Assembly: GCA_947168855.1 (NCBI GenBank)
Contig: CAMVNO010000002.1
Location: forward strand, 1-64,000
Direction of reading: 5' to 3'
DNA: 64,000 nucleotides
DNA from: an uncultured Clostridia bacterium
GTDB lineage: Bacteria; Bacillota; Clostridia; Christensenellales; CAG-138
The position numbers and the translations under genes are program-made. The number at the start of each line of letters is the position of its first letter. Within the stretch, counting starts at the first letter, position 1. Shown one piece after another: positions 57,477-64,000 of the stretch. Below the pieces are notes generated by a model. It worked only from the letters and a program-made list of their open reading frames with translations, did no database searches and was not told the origin of the DNA.

Positions 57477-58838
57477 ATGCGGGTAAACAGCGAACAACAG
57501 CGGAACCAGATGCTGACCGAGCCGATCGGTCCGCTGCTGTTCAAAAAAGCGGCGCCGACGGTGCTGATCCAGCTCATCACCGTCATCTACAACACTGCGG
57601 ACACGTACTTTGTCGCAAAGATCGACACGGCGGCGTCGGCGGCTGTGGGCGTCGTATTCTCGCTGATGGCGATCATCCAGGCGACCGGCGGCAGCATCGG
57701 CATGGGCGCGACAAGCCTCATCAGCCCCATGCTCGGGCAGAAGCGCGTCGACGACGCAAGCACGGTCGGCACGTCCGCGGCGCTGATGAGCGTGATCGCG
57801 GGCGCCCTGATCGGCGCGCTCGGACTCGTCTTTCTGCGTCCGCTGGTAACTCTGATCGGCGCGCGCGACGAGGTCGTGCCGTACGCCGTGGACTATGCGC
57901 GCTTTATCCTGATCGCCGCGCCGTTCATGACCTCGGCGTTCGTGCTGAACAACATTCTGCGTTCCGAGGGACAGGCGACCTATTCGATGCTCGCGATGAT
58001 CACGGGCGGCGTGCTCAACCTGTTCATCGACCCGCTGCTGATCTTTACGTGCGGCATGGGCATCGCAGGAGCTGCGCTCGCGACGATGCTCAGCCAGATG
58101 ACGAGCTTTATCATCATGGCGATCATCTTCTTCCGCGATCGCAGCATCGTCCGTCTGCGTCCGAAGTACATCGGGAAAAAACCATCGGTCTATCTGCATA
58201 TCGTGCGCATGGGTGTGCCGACGCTGTTCCGGCAGGGCATGGCAAGCCTGTCGTCGGCGCTTCTGAATATCCAGGCGGCGCCGTTCGGCGCGGCGGCGGT
58301 TGCGGCGATCTCGATCGCGAACAAGCTCTATATGTTCGTGCGGCACATCGTGATCGGCGTCGGACAGGGCTTTCAGCCGATCGCCGGCTACTGCTTCGGC
58401 GCGAAGCGCTATTCCCGCGTAAAGAAGGTCTTTTGGTACGCGACGGTCTCCATGACGGTCATCGGTCTTGCGATCGCGGCGGCGGTGTTCTTCTTCCGCG
58501 AGCCGATCATGCGATGGTTTCGCGACGATCCGGAGGTCGTGCGCGTCGGAAGCCTGATGCTGCGATTCCTGTGCGTCACGATCCCGCTGATGGGCTTTTC
58601 CACCTACGTCAACCAGCTCTATCAATCGCTCGGCTTCGCGGTCGGCGCAACGATCCTTGCCTCCTGCCGGCAGGGCATCTTCTTCGTGCCGCTCGTGTTC
58701 CTGCTGCCTGCTCTTTTCGGCATCACCGGCATCGAGGCGGTGCAGGCGGGCGCGGATCTTCTGACCTTCCTCGTTTCGATCCCGTTTCTCATCTTCTTTT
58801 TCAAAAAACACCTCTCCGCCCCGGACGAGGCAGAATAA
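57477..58838 (+). CDS. MATE family efflux transporter (MepA-like)
   Basis: A 453-aa, 12-helix MATE exporter. The N-terminal MLTEPIGPLLFKKAAPTVLIQL, the ADTYFVAKI motif and GFQPIAGYCFGAKRYSRVKK in the second half are typical of the MepA-like group in Bacillota. It exports drugs or cationic metabolites using an ion gradient. It is operonic with the nitroreductase. It is the third MATE protein of the window, and the sequence differs clearly from the other two. Confidence 0.9.
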   Translation: MRVNSEQQRNQMLTEPIGPLLFKKAAPTVLIQLITVIYNTADTYFVAKIDTAASAAVGVVFSLMAIIQATGGSIGMGATSLISPMLGQKRVDDASTVGTSAALMSVIAGALIGALGLVFLRPLVTLIGARDEVVPYAVDYARFILIAAPFMTSAFVLNNILRSEGQATYSMLAMITGGVLNLFIDPLLIFTCGMGIAGAALATMLSQMTSFIIMAIIFFRDRSIVRLRPKYIGKKPSVYLHIVRMGVPTLFRQGMASLSSALLNIQAAPFGAAAVAAISIANKLYMFVRHIVIGVGQGFQPIAGYCFGAKRYSRVKKVFWYATVSMTVIGLAIAAAVFFFREPIMRWFRDDPEVVRVGSLMLRFLCVTIPLMGFSTYVNQLYQSLGFAVGATILASCRQGIFFVPLVFLLPALFGITGIEAVQAGADLLTFLVSIPFLIFFFKKHLSAPDEAE

Positions 58839-58839
58839 A

Positions 58840-58866
58840 AAAAGGCGGCCGGTCGGCCGCCTTTTC
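58840..58866. terminator. Bidirectional terminator after the MATE gene
   Basis: AAAAGGCGGCC-GGTC-GGCCGCCTTTT serves the convergent MATE and XRE genes. Confidence 0.92.
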
Positions 58867-58874
58867 GTTTGCTC

Positions 58875-59672
58875 TTATTGATAGATCTCCATGATCCTGC
58901 CGCTGTTCCAGTAGTCCTCCATGATCTCCGTGATCTTCCGATAGATCGGGAAGCGCTTGAAGCAGTCGAACAGCTCTTTCGCCTGCCGGTCGATCGCGGC
59001 GGTCTCGTCCGCGGTCTTCGCTTCCAGACGGCGCATCCACAGCATGCACGTGAGCTTGTCGATACAGAGGTCCTCGGCGCATTCGACGTTTTTGATGCGG
59101 TCCGCGCCGGACTTGATCGCCGCGGCGATCTCGTAATACATGAAATGCAAGCCGGGGATCTTTTCAAGGTACAGCTCCGCCATCGCCTGCTCGCCCATCT
59201 TGTGATACGTTTCCGCCATCACGCGGTATACGTCGATGCGGTTCGAGTCGTCCTTTGTGCAGCCGAGGATCCGCTCGCCGATCTCGATGATCTCCGCGCT
59301 GCGGCTTCCGTCCGCGTTCTGCTCCTGCATGTCCTCCAGAATGCAGGTCAGGATCAGGTCGTTGTTCGGGTACTTTTCGAGCGCTTTCCGAAGATACGCT
59401 TCGGATCTTGCGGGATCCTTGCCGCCGCGTCCGCTTTCGATCAGGATTTGTTCGATCGCCGCGTCGAGCTTGCTCTGGTCGAAATCCAGCAGGTTATCGA
59501 GCGACGTGCCGAAGTAGATCGCAAGCTTCGGGAGCATGTCGACGTCGGGGCTACTGGCCCCCGTTTCCCATTTGCTCACCGCCTGGGAGGAGATGTGCAG
59601 GTATTCCGCAAGCTCCTCCTGCGTGATTTTCTTTTCTTTCCGTAATTCTCTGATTTTTGCTCCGATATTCAT
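58875..59672 (-). CDS. XRE-family regulator with helical-repeat C-terminal domain
   Basis: A 265-aa protein. Residues 5-60 are a Cro/CI-type helix-turn-helix (ITQEELAEYLHISSQAVSKWETG). Residues about 68-265 are all-helical with TPR-like spacing (EAYLRKALEKYPNNDLILTCILEDM, ETYHKMGEQAMAELYLEKI) and several Cys. Such regulators often sense peptides or protein partners through the repeat domain. The start follows AAGGAG. The target is unknown; no obviously regulated operon adjoins it. Confidence 0.87.
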   Translation of the reverse strand: MNIGAKIRELRKEKKITQEELAEYLHISSQAVSKWETGASSPDVDMLPKLAIYFGTSLDNLLDFDQSKLDAAIEQILIESGRGGKDPARSEAYLRKALEKYPNNDLILTCILEDMQEQNADGSRSAEIIEIGERILGCTKDDSNRIDVYRVMAETYHKMGEQAMAELYLEKIPGLHFMYYEIAAAIKSGADRIKNVECAEDLCIDKLTCMLWMRRLEAKTADETAAIDRQAKELFDCFKRFPIYRKITEIMEDYWNSGRIMEIYQ

Positions 59673-59713
59673 ACTCGTTTCTCCTTTTGTGTTCCTGTAA
59701 CCGGTTCGATATG

Positions 59714-59742
59714 ATCATACCGGATCACCGCGAAAAAGTCCA
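59714..59742 (-). promoter_or_regulatory. Promoter of the XRE-TPR-like gene
   Basis: Minus strand TGGACT-17-TATGAT, about 40 bases before the start. Confidence 0.5.
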
Positions 59743-59793
59743 TATGAACTTATTCGGAGAATATACAACCACTGGTTGGATTGCTGCGCAAAC

Positions 59794-59820
59794 GAACGGC
59801 GGTCAAACGACCGCCGTTTT
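59794..59820 (-). terminator. Stem after the aminotransferase gene
   Basis: ACGGCGGTC-AAAC-GACCGCCGT followed on the minus strand by TCGTTTG. The U-run is weak. Confidence 0.6.
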
Positions 59821-59829
59821 GATGCTGTC

Positions 59830-61026
59830 TTATTTATGCGTTTCGTTGTATGCCTTGATGCCGAGCGCCAGAAGGTCCATCGCGCGTTCGAGCTTATCCT
59901 GCTTCAAAACGTACGCAATGCGGATCTCATTTTTGCCCTTGCCGGGGGTGGCGTAGAAGCCTTCGCCGGGGGCGAACATGACCGTGTCGCCGTTGTCGTC
60001 GAAATCGGTCAGAAGCCACTTCTGGAACGTGTCGGCATTGTCCACGGGCAGCGCCGCCATCATGTAGAACGCGCCTTCCGGATCCTTGACCACAACGCCG
60101 GGGATCTCTAAAAGCTTCTTAAAGCAGGTGTCGCGGCGGAGCTTGTACTCCTTGCGGACCGCCTCGAAGTATTCGGGACCGACGTCATAGAGCGCGGCGG
60201 ACGCGATCTGATCGAGCGTTGCGACGGACAGACGCGCCTGGCAGAATTTCAGCAGGTTCTGCTGCAGCTCCTTGTTGCGGGTGATGATCGCGCCGATGCG
60301 CGCGCCGCAGGCGGAGAAGCGCTTGGAAACGGAGTCGATGACGACCGCGTTTTCTGCAAGCTCCGGGAACTGGCCGATCGTGGCGAGCTTTTCGCCGCCG
60401 TAGACGAACTCGCGGTAGACCTCGTCGCCGATCACGAACAGGTCGTGCGCCTTTGCAAAGTCCGCAATGGTCTGAAGCTCTTCGGGCGTCAGCACCACGC
60501 CGGTCGGGTTGCCGGGGTTGGTGAACATGATCGCGCGGGTGTTCTCGTTGTACGCGGCTTCGAGCTTGTCGCGGAACGCGTAGCGATAGCCGCCCTCGGG
60601 CGAGGTGGTGATCGGACGGATGCGGCCGCCTGCCGACTTCACGAACGTGTTGTAGTTCGGATAGAACGGCTCGGGGATGATGACCTCGCTGCCGGGATCG
60701 AGGATAGAAAGCATCAGCATCTGCAGCGCTTCGCTGCCGCCGGTGGTGATCAGAATATCGCTCTCCTCATAGTGGATGCCGAGCTTTTCATAATACTTCT
60801 GCACCGCCTTGATGAGCACGGGCATGCCGGGGGACGCCGCATACTCAAGGACCGGGTTATTGAAGTTTCTGAGCGCCTCGTAGTAGGCGGGCGGGGTCTC
60901 GATGTCGGGCTGACCGATGTTGAGGTGATAGATCTTCTTGCCCTTGTTCACGGCTTCCACTGCGTAGGGATGGAACTTACGCATCGGGGAAAGGTTGCAT
61001 TCCAGCGCTTTCTGCGAGATTTTCAT
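59830..61026 (-). CDS. Class I/II PLP-dependent aminotransferase
   Basis: A 398-aa fold-type I aminotransferase related to aspartate/aromatic aminotransferases. The N-terminal HLNIGQPDIETP, the PLP-contacting NPGNPTG, GDEVYREFVY (ring-stacking Asp and Tyr) and the lysine in SVSKRFSACGARIG are present; the C-terminal NEIRIAYV holds the substrate carboxylate Arg. Donor and acceptor cannot be fixed. I start at 61026 (MKISQKALE) because GGAGG stands at the right distance; ATG 61032 lies too close to it. Confidence 0.9.
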   Translation of the reverse strand: MKISQKALECNLSPMRKFHPYAVEAVNKGKKIYHLNIGQPDIETPPAYYEALRNFNNPVLEYAASPGMPVLIKAVQKYYEKLGIHYEESDILITTGGSEALQMLMLSILDPGSEVIIPEPFYPNYNTFVKSAGGRIRPITTSPEGGYRYAFRDKLEAAYNENTRAIMFTNPGNPTGVVLTPEELQTIADFAKAHDLFVIGDEVYREFVYGGEKLATIGQFPELAENAVVIDSVSKRFSACGARIGAIITRNKELQQNLLKFCQARLSVATLDQIASAALYDVGPEYFEAVRKEYKLRRDTCFKKLLEIPGVVVKDPEGAFYMMAALPVDNADTFQKWLLTDFDDNGDTVMFAPGEGFYATPGKGKNEIRIAYVLKQDKLERAMDLLALGIKAYNETHK

Positions 61027-61079
61027 GAGCATGCCTCCGGGATTATTGAATGGATTATGCGTGCACCGCATACATCGAA

Positions 61080-61108
61080 ATAGTATCACGCCCGCTGCGT
61101 TTTTTCAA
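61080..61108 (-). promoter_or_regulatory. Aminotransferase promoter
   Basis: Minus strand TTGAAA-17-TACTAT, about 54 bases before the start. Confidence 0.75.
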
Positions 61109-61121
61109 GATGCAGCGGGCG
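61089..61121 (-). promoter_or_regulatory. Perfect 10-bp inverted repeat around the aminotransferase -35
   Basis: CGCCCGCTGC (61089-61098) and GCAGCGGGCG (61112-61121) flank the TTTTTTCAA that contains the -35. No gene reads into it from either side, so it is not needed as a terminator; an operator is more likely. Confidence 0.55.
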
Positions 61122-61175
61122 TTTCGGGATATTATATTCTTGCGCCGCATTCGCCCGCGAGACGGCGTGCACCGA

Positions 61176-61204
61176 TTGACGCTGATCGGACGCAATGCTA
61201 TAAT
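61176..61204 (+). promoter_or_regulatory. Promoter of the histidine phosphatase gene
   Basis: TTGACG-17-TATAAT with extended TGC, about 60 bases before the start at 61266. Confidence 0.85.
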
Positions 61205-61265
61205 GAATCAAACGCAAAACGCGGAGATTCGTTTTCGCGATATGAATGGAAAGAGGGGGACATCG

Positions 61266-62639
61266 ATGAAACAAAAAACGCTGAAGATCCTGCTTGCAGT
61301 CGTTTCCGTTCTGCTGGTCTGCGTACTGCTTGTGCAGGTGCTGTATGCGTCCGGTGTGTTCAAAGCCAAAGCGCAGCCTGCGGAAGCAGCAGAGCCCGCT
61401 TTTTTGGACGATCTGCTCGGCATGCCGCTGCACCGCGAGGGGTATACGCTCGAACAGGTGGTGATCCTGAGCCGTCACAACATTCGTTCGCCGATGAGCG
61501 GCAAGGGGTCCGTGCTGGACACGCTGACGCCGCACGAGTGGTTCTCCTGGTCGTCGAATCCGAGCCAGCTTTCGATCCGCGGCGGCGTTCTGGAAACGGA
61601 AATGGGACAGTATTTCCGTAAATGGCTGGAGTCCGAGGGACTGTTCCCGGAGAATTATCAGCCGGAGGACGGCGCGGTCCGCATCTATGCGAACTCGAAG
61701 CAGCGCACGCTTGCGACCGCGAAGTTCTTCAGCGCCGGGCTGTTCCCTGCCGCAGATACGGAGATCGAGCATCACGGCGAATTCGACACGATGGATCCCG
61801 TTTTCACACCGCAGCTGACGTTCGTGACCGATCAGTACCGCGAGGATATGATCAAAGAGATCAACGAGCGCTTTGCAGACGACATTGCGGGTCTTGCCGA
61901 CAATTACCGGCTCATCGAGGACGTCATCGACATCCGGGAATCCGAGGATTGGAAGGACGGAAAAACGACGGGCTTTCTGACGGACGATTCCGAATTTGTG
62001 CTGAACGAGAACGCGGAACCGGGCGTGAAGGGCTCCCTGAAAACCGCCTGCTCCGTCAGCGACGCGCTCGTGCTGCAGTACTATGAGGCGGACGACGAAC
62101 ACGCCGCGTTCGGCAAGTCGCTGACGCAGGAGCAGTGGAAGGAGATCTCCGCGGCGAAGGATCTGTACGGCGACGTGCTGTTTACCGCGCCGGATATCGC
62201 GGCAAACGTCGCGCATCCGCTTTTGCAGGAGATCTATCGCGAGCTGATGACGCCGGGCAGAAAGTTCACCTTCCTGTGCGGTCACGATTCCAACGTCGGC
62301 AGCGTGCTCGCGGCGCTGGGCGTTGCGGAGTACGATCTGCCGGAAGCGATCGAGAGCAAGACGCCGATCGGCTGCAAGCTGGTGTTCTGCCGCTGGAGCG
62401 ACGCGGCGGGCAAGAGCTATATCACGGTCGACCTCGTCTATCAGTCGGTCGGTCAGCTGCGCGGCATGCCGCTTCTGGACCTTGCGCACCCGCCGGTGGT
62501 GTTTCCTCTCGCCTTTATGGGGCTTCTCTATGACGCGGACGGGCTCTGCCCCGCGGAGAAGATGGAGGAGCGTCTGAAGAGCGCGATCGACCGCTACGAC
62601 GAGCTGCTGAAACAATACGGGCTCTCGGAAGCCGCGTAA
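61266..62639 (+). CDS. Membrane-anchored histidine-type phosphatase (phytase/acid phosphatase-like)
   Basis: A 457-aa protein with an N-terminal membrane or signal helix (about 7-27) and a histidine phosphatase domain of branch 2: the catalytic motif RHNIRSP (Arg70-His71), with the partner HD motif in CGHDSNV near 339-345. It should hydrolyse phosphate monoesters such as phytate or sugar phosphates outside the cell. The usual Gly of RHGxRxP is Asn here. The start at 61266 follows AGAGGGGG; the frame extends upstream through the promoter. A terminator follows. Confidence 0.88.
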   Translation: MKQKTLKILLAVVSVLLVCVLLVQVLYASGVFKAKAQPAEAAEPAFLDDLLGMPLHREGYTLEQVVILSRHNIRSPMSGKGSVLDTLTPHEWFSWSSNPSQLSIRGGVLETEMGQYFRKWLESEGLFPENYQPEDGAVRIYANSKQRTLATAKFFSAGLFPAADTEIEHHGEFDTMDPVFTPQLTFVTDQYREDMIKEINERFADDIAGLADNYRLIEDVIDIRESEDWKDGKTTGFLTDDSEFVLNENAEPGVKGSLKTACSVSDALVLQYYEADDEHAAFGKSLTQEQWKEISAAKDLYGDVLFTAPDIAANVAHPLLQEIYRELMTPGRKFTFLCGHDSNVGSVLAALGVAEYDLPEAIESKTPIGCKLVFCRWSDAAGKSYITVDLVYQSVGQLRGMPLLDLAHPPVVFPLAFMGLLYDADGLCPAEKMEERLKSAIDRYDELLKQYGLSEAA

Positions 62640-62652
62640 GGAAACTGCATTG

Positions 62653-62680
62653 AAAAAGCCCCGGAAAACGGGGCTTTTTT
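62653..62680. terminator. Bidirectional terminator after the histidine phosphatase gene
   Basis: AAAAAGCCCCG-GAAAA-CGGGGCTTTTTT serves both convergent genes. Confidence 0.93.
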
Positions 62681-62694
62681 CATAGTCTATGGAA

Positions 62695-63819
62695 TCAGTC
62701 GAGCTCCTTCAAATACGCCCTGCGGCGCTTGTGCTGGACCGCGTTGAAGCGCTTCCAGAGGTTGCGGATCTGCATGTTGTCCTCTAAGTTGAGGTTTGTC
62801 TCCGCGTACTCGGTCGTGCCGTTACTGAGCATGTCGCACAGCGCGGCGGCGATGACCGCCGGGATGCCGGTGTTGACGTATTCCGGCGCGACCGCGATGA
62901 GTCCCAGGTCGATGACCTTCGGTTTTTTGATCGCCTTCAGAAGACGCACGAGCGCGGCGGGGGTGAGATGTCCCCGGCTCTTCTGCACCGCCTTTGCGAT
63001 CGACGGGAAGCTGACGCCGAAGCACACGACCTTGTCGTTCTCGTTCAGGATGCATACGACGTGTTCAAGGTCGATGATGAGCCGGAAATTGTCGATCATC
63101 ATTCTCTTCATGCCGGGCGTGAACGGCACGGTGCCGTACAGTCCCTCGTACGCGACGTCCAGAAGATCGAACAGCCCGTCCTGATAGCGGTTGATGAAGT
63201 CGTTGACGTTCTTCGCCTCGCCGATGCGCAGGTTGTATTTTTTGAGGACCTGCTCCGAGAGCTTTTTGAGCTTCGCGGCGGTCTCCGGCGCGGGCGCGTA
63301 AAGCTTCGATTCGACCCAGTCGACCTCTTTTTGGTAGCCGCAGCCCTCGATCAGTTTGCCGTAGTATTCGGCGTTGTACTGCTCCTCAAAGGTGGAGAGC
63401 TGATCGAACCCCTCGACGAGCAGACCTTCGCGCTCGAGATCGGAAAAGCCCAGCGGTCCGCAGACGGCGTTCATGCCGTGCGCTTTCGCGAACTGCTCGA
63501 CGGCGTCGAACAGCGTCTTTGCGATCTCGGGATCGTCGATCGCGTCGAAGCGGTCGAAGCGCACGCGTTTTTCGCGGTTCTTCTCGTTCGACGCGTTCTG
63601 GATGATCGCCATGATGCGCCCGACGATCCTGCCGTCGCGGTACGCGAGCCAGCAGCCGGTCTCGCAGGTGTCGTTGTAGATGAAGCTCTTGGAAAAGATC
63701 TTTTTTTCGTCGCCGTAGAGCGGGGGAACGAAGTATGGATTGTCCCGGTACAGATCGAGCGGAAAATTCAGAAACGCTCTCTGCTCCGCTTTGGTTTTGA
63801 CTTCTCGAACGGTGACCAT
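62695..63819 (-). CDS. GNAT-like acyltransferase family protein
   Basis: A 374-aa cytoplasmic protein. The N-terminal PLDLYRDNPYFVPPLYGDEKKIF and GRIVGRIMAII segments are typical of a conserved family annotated as N-acetyltransferase-like in Clostridia and Bacteroidota. The C-terminal half (VIDLGLIAVAPEYVNTGIPAVIAAAL) looks like the acyl-CoA-binding part of a GNAT fold. Substrate unknown. GGAGG precedes the start, 12 bases after the DegV-like gene, so the two are probably in one operon. Confidence 0.78.
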   Translation of the reverse strand: MVTVREVKTKAEQRAFLNFPLDLYRDNPYFVPPLYGDEKKIFSKSFIYNDTCETGCWLAYRDGRIVGRIMAIIQNASNEKNREKRVRFDRFDAIDDPEIAKTLFDAVEQFAKAHGMNAVCGPLGFSDLEREGLLVEGFDQLSTFEEQYNAEYYGKLIEGCGYQKEVDWVESKLYAPAPETAAKLKKLSEQVLKKYNLRIGEAKNVNDFINRYQDGLFDLLDVAYEGLYGTVPFTPGMKRMMIDNFRLIIDLEHVVCILNENDKVVCFGVSFPSIAKAVQKSRGHLTPAALVRLLKAIKKPKVIDLGLIAVAPEYVNTGIPAVIAAALCDMLSNGTTEYAETNLNLEDNMQIRNLWKRFNAVQHKRRRAYLKELD

Positions 63820-63831
63820 AGTACCTCCGGC

Positions 63832-64000
63832 TCAGACGCGGCGCTTGGCGTGGAAGCTCACGCCGACGCCGTTCGGTCCGCAATGGGACCCCGCGGTCGG
63901 GTTCGTGGTGACGATCTCAATGCTGAGATCGTCGCCGAAGCGCGCATGCAGCATGTCGGCAAGCTCCGCCGCGAGTTCCGGCGCGTCGGTGTGACCGATG
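63832..64000 (-). CDS. DegV family protein, C-terminal end (cut by window edge)
   Basis: Only the last 55-56 codons are inside the window. They read GHTDAPELAAELADML near the edge and end with NPTAGSHCGPNGVGVSFHA, which is the typical C-terminus of Clostridial DegV fatty-acid-binding proteins. DegV (FakB-type) proteins hold a fatty acid for phosphorylation by FakA. The start is beyond position 64000. Confidence 0.8.
   Translation of the reverse strand, partial: IGHTDAPELAAELADMLHARFGDDLSIEIVTTNPTAGSHCGPNGVGVSFHAKRRV

Noticed and set aside
61033-61265. Start of the histidine phosphatase at 61050
   Set aside because: That start precedes the promoter at 61176-61204; ATG 61266 has a ribosome site and opens the membrane helix.

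Overview
The window is GC-rich (visibly about 58-60%) chromosomal DNA from a Gram-positive anaerobe, most likely an uncultured gut or rumen member of the Clostridia (Bacillota). The evidence is many lipobox lipoproteins, AGGAGG-type ribosome sites, TTGACA/TATAAT promoters, a CIRCE operator, a yybP-ykoY leader, a MalEFGK-type sugar ABC importer with an MsmK-like ATPase, DUF2975/XRE and ECF/anti-sigma pairs, and no sign of an outer membrane. I see no rRNA, tRNA, CRISPR, transposase or prophage. The assignment below class is a guess.

Layout. 1-2.5 kb: repeats, then a threonine-catabolism operon (tdh-kbl). 2.7-7.1 kb: a DUF2975/XRE pair, an orphan RepA/DUF6017-like protein, a HydE-like radical SAM enzyme and an AT-rich membrane gene with an HExxH motif. 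7.2-10 kb: a beta-helix-like lipoprotein and a Na+/Ca2+ antiporter behind a yybP-ykoY riboswitch. 10.2-18.2 kb: a co-directional block with a CBS-type pyrophosphatase, a TGS-uridine kinase-like protein, a DUF1461 membrane protein, tsaD, a MATE exporter and an SGNH lipoprotein. 18.4-25.7 kb (minus strand): htpG with CIRCE, a MATE-HATPase fusion, TspO, a flavodoxin-fold oxidoreductase, a MalY/PatB C-S lyase and a Tim44-like zinc-ribbon protein. 25.8-34.1 kb: a second zinc-ribbon protein, a 927-residue secreted endonuclease I, an aquaporin, fRMsr and two lipoproteins (one an M15 peptidase). 34.4-39.5 kb: PepF, a stand-alone winged helix, a NAGPA-type lipoprotein and a GH13 lipoprotein.

39.5-53 kb is a galactan/galactoside utilisation locus. 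It holds two small membrane proteins of unknown function, a GH53 endo-galactanase lipoprotein, a substrate-binding lipoprotein carrying three C-terminal SusE/SusF-like modules, two permeases, an MsmK-like ATPase, a GH2 and a GH36 glycosidase. The implied route is surface cleavage of beta-1,4-galactan, capture and import of oligosaccharides, and cytoplasmic removal of beta- and alpha-linked galactose. 53-64 kb holds an MTAP-like phosphorylase, an ECF sigma/anti-sigma pair, a HAD phosphatase, a nitroreductase, a third MATE protein, an XRE-TPR-like regulator, an aminotransferase, a histidine phosphatase, a GNAT-like protein and the end of a DegV gene.

The most unusual feature is non-coding. A family of roughly 190-bp hairpin arrays has three full copies and one truncated copy. 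Short stems are joined by CATGAATTG linkers left of a central hairpin and by CAATTCATG linkers right of it. Equivalent stems in different copies have different sequences but stay self-complementary, and each full copy is bracketed by terminator-like stems. Other points to check are an 11-bp periodic Pho-box-like array, promoters placed directly against start codons, and inverted repeats overlapping -35 elements.
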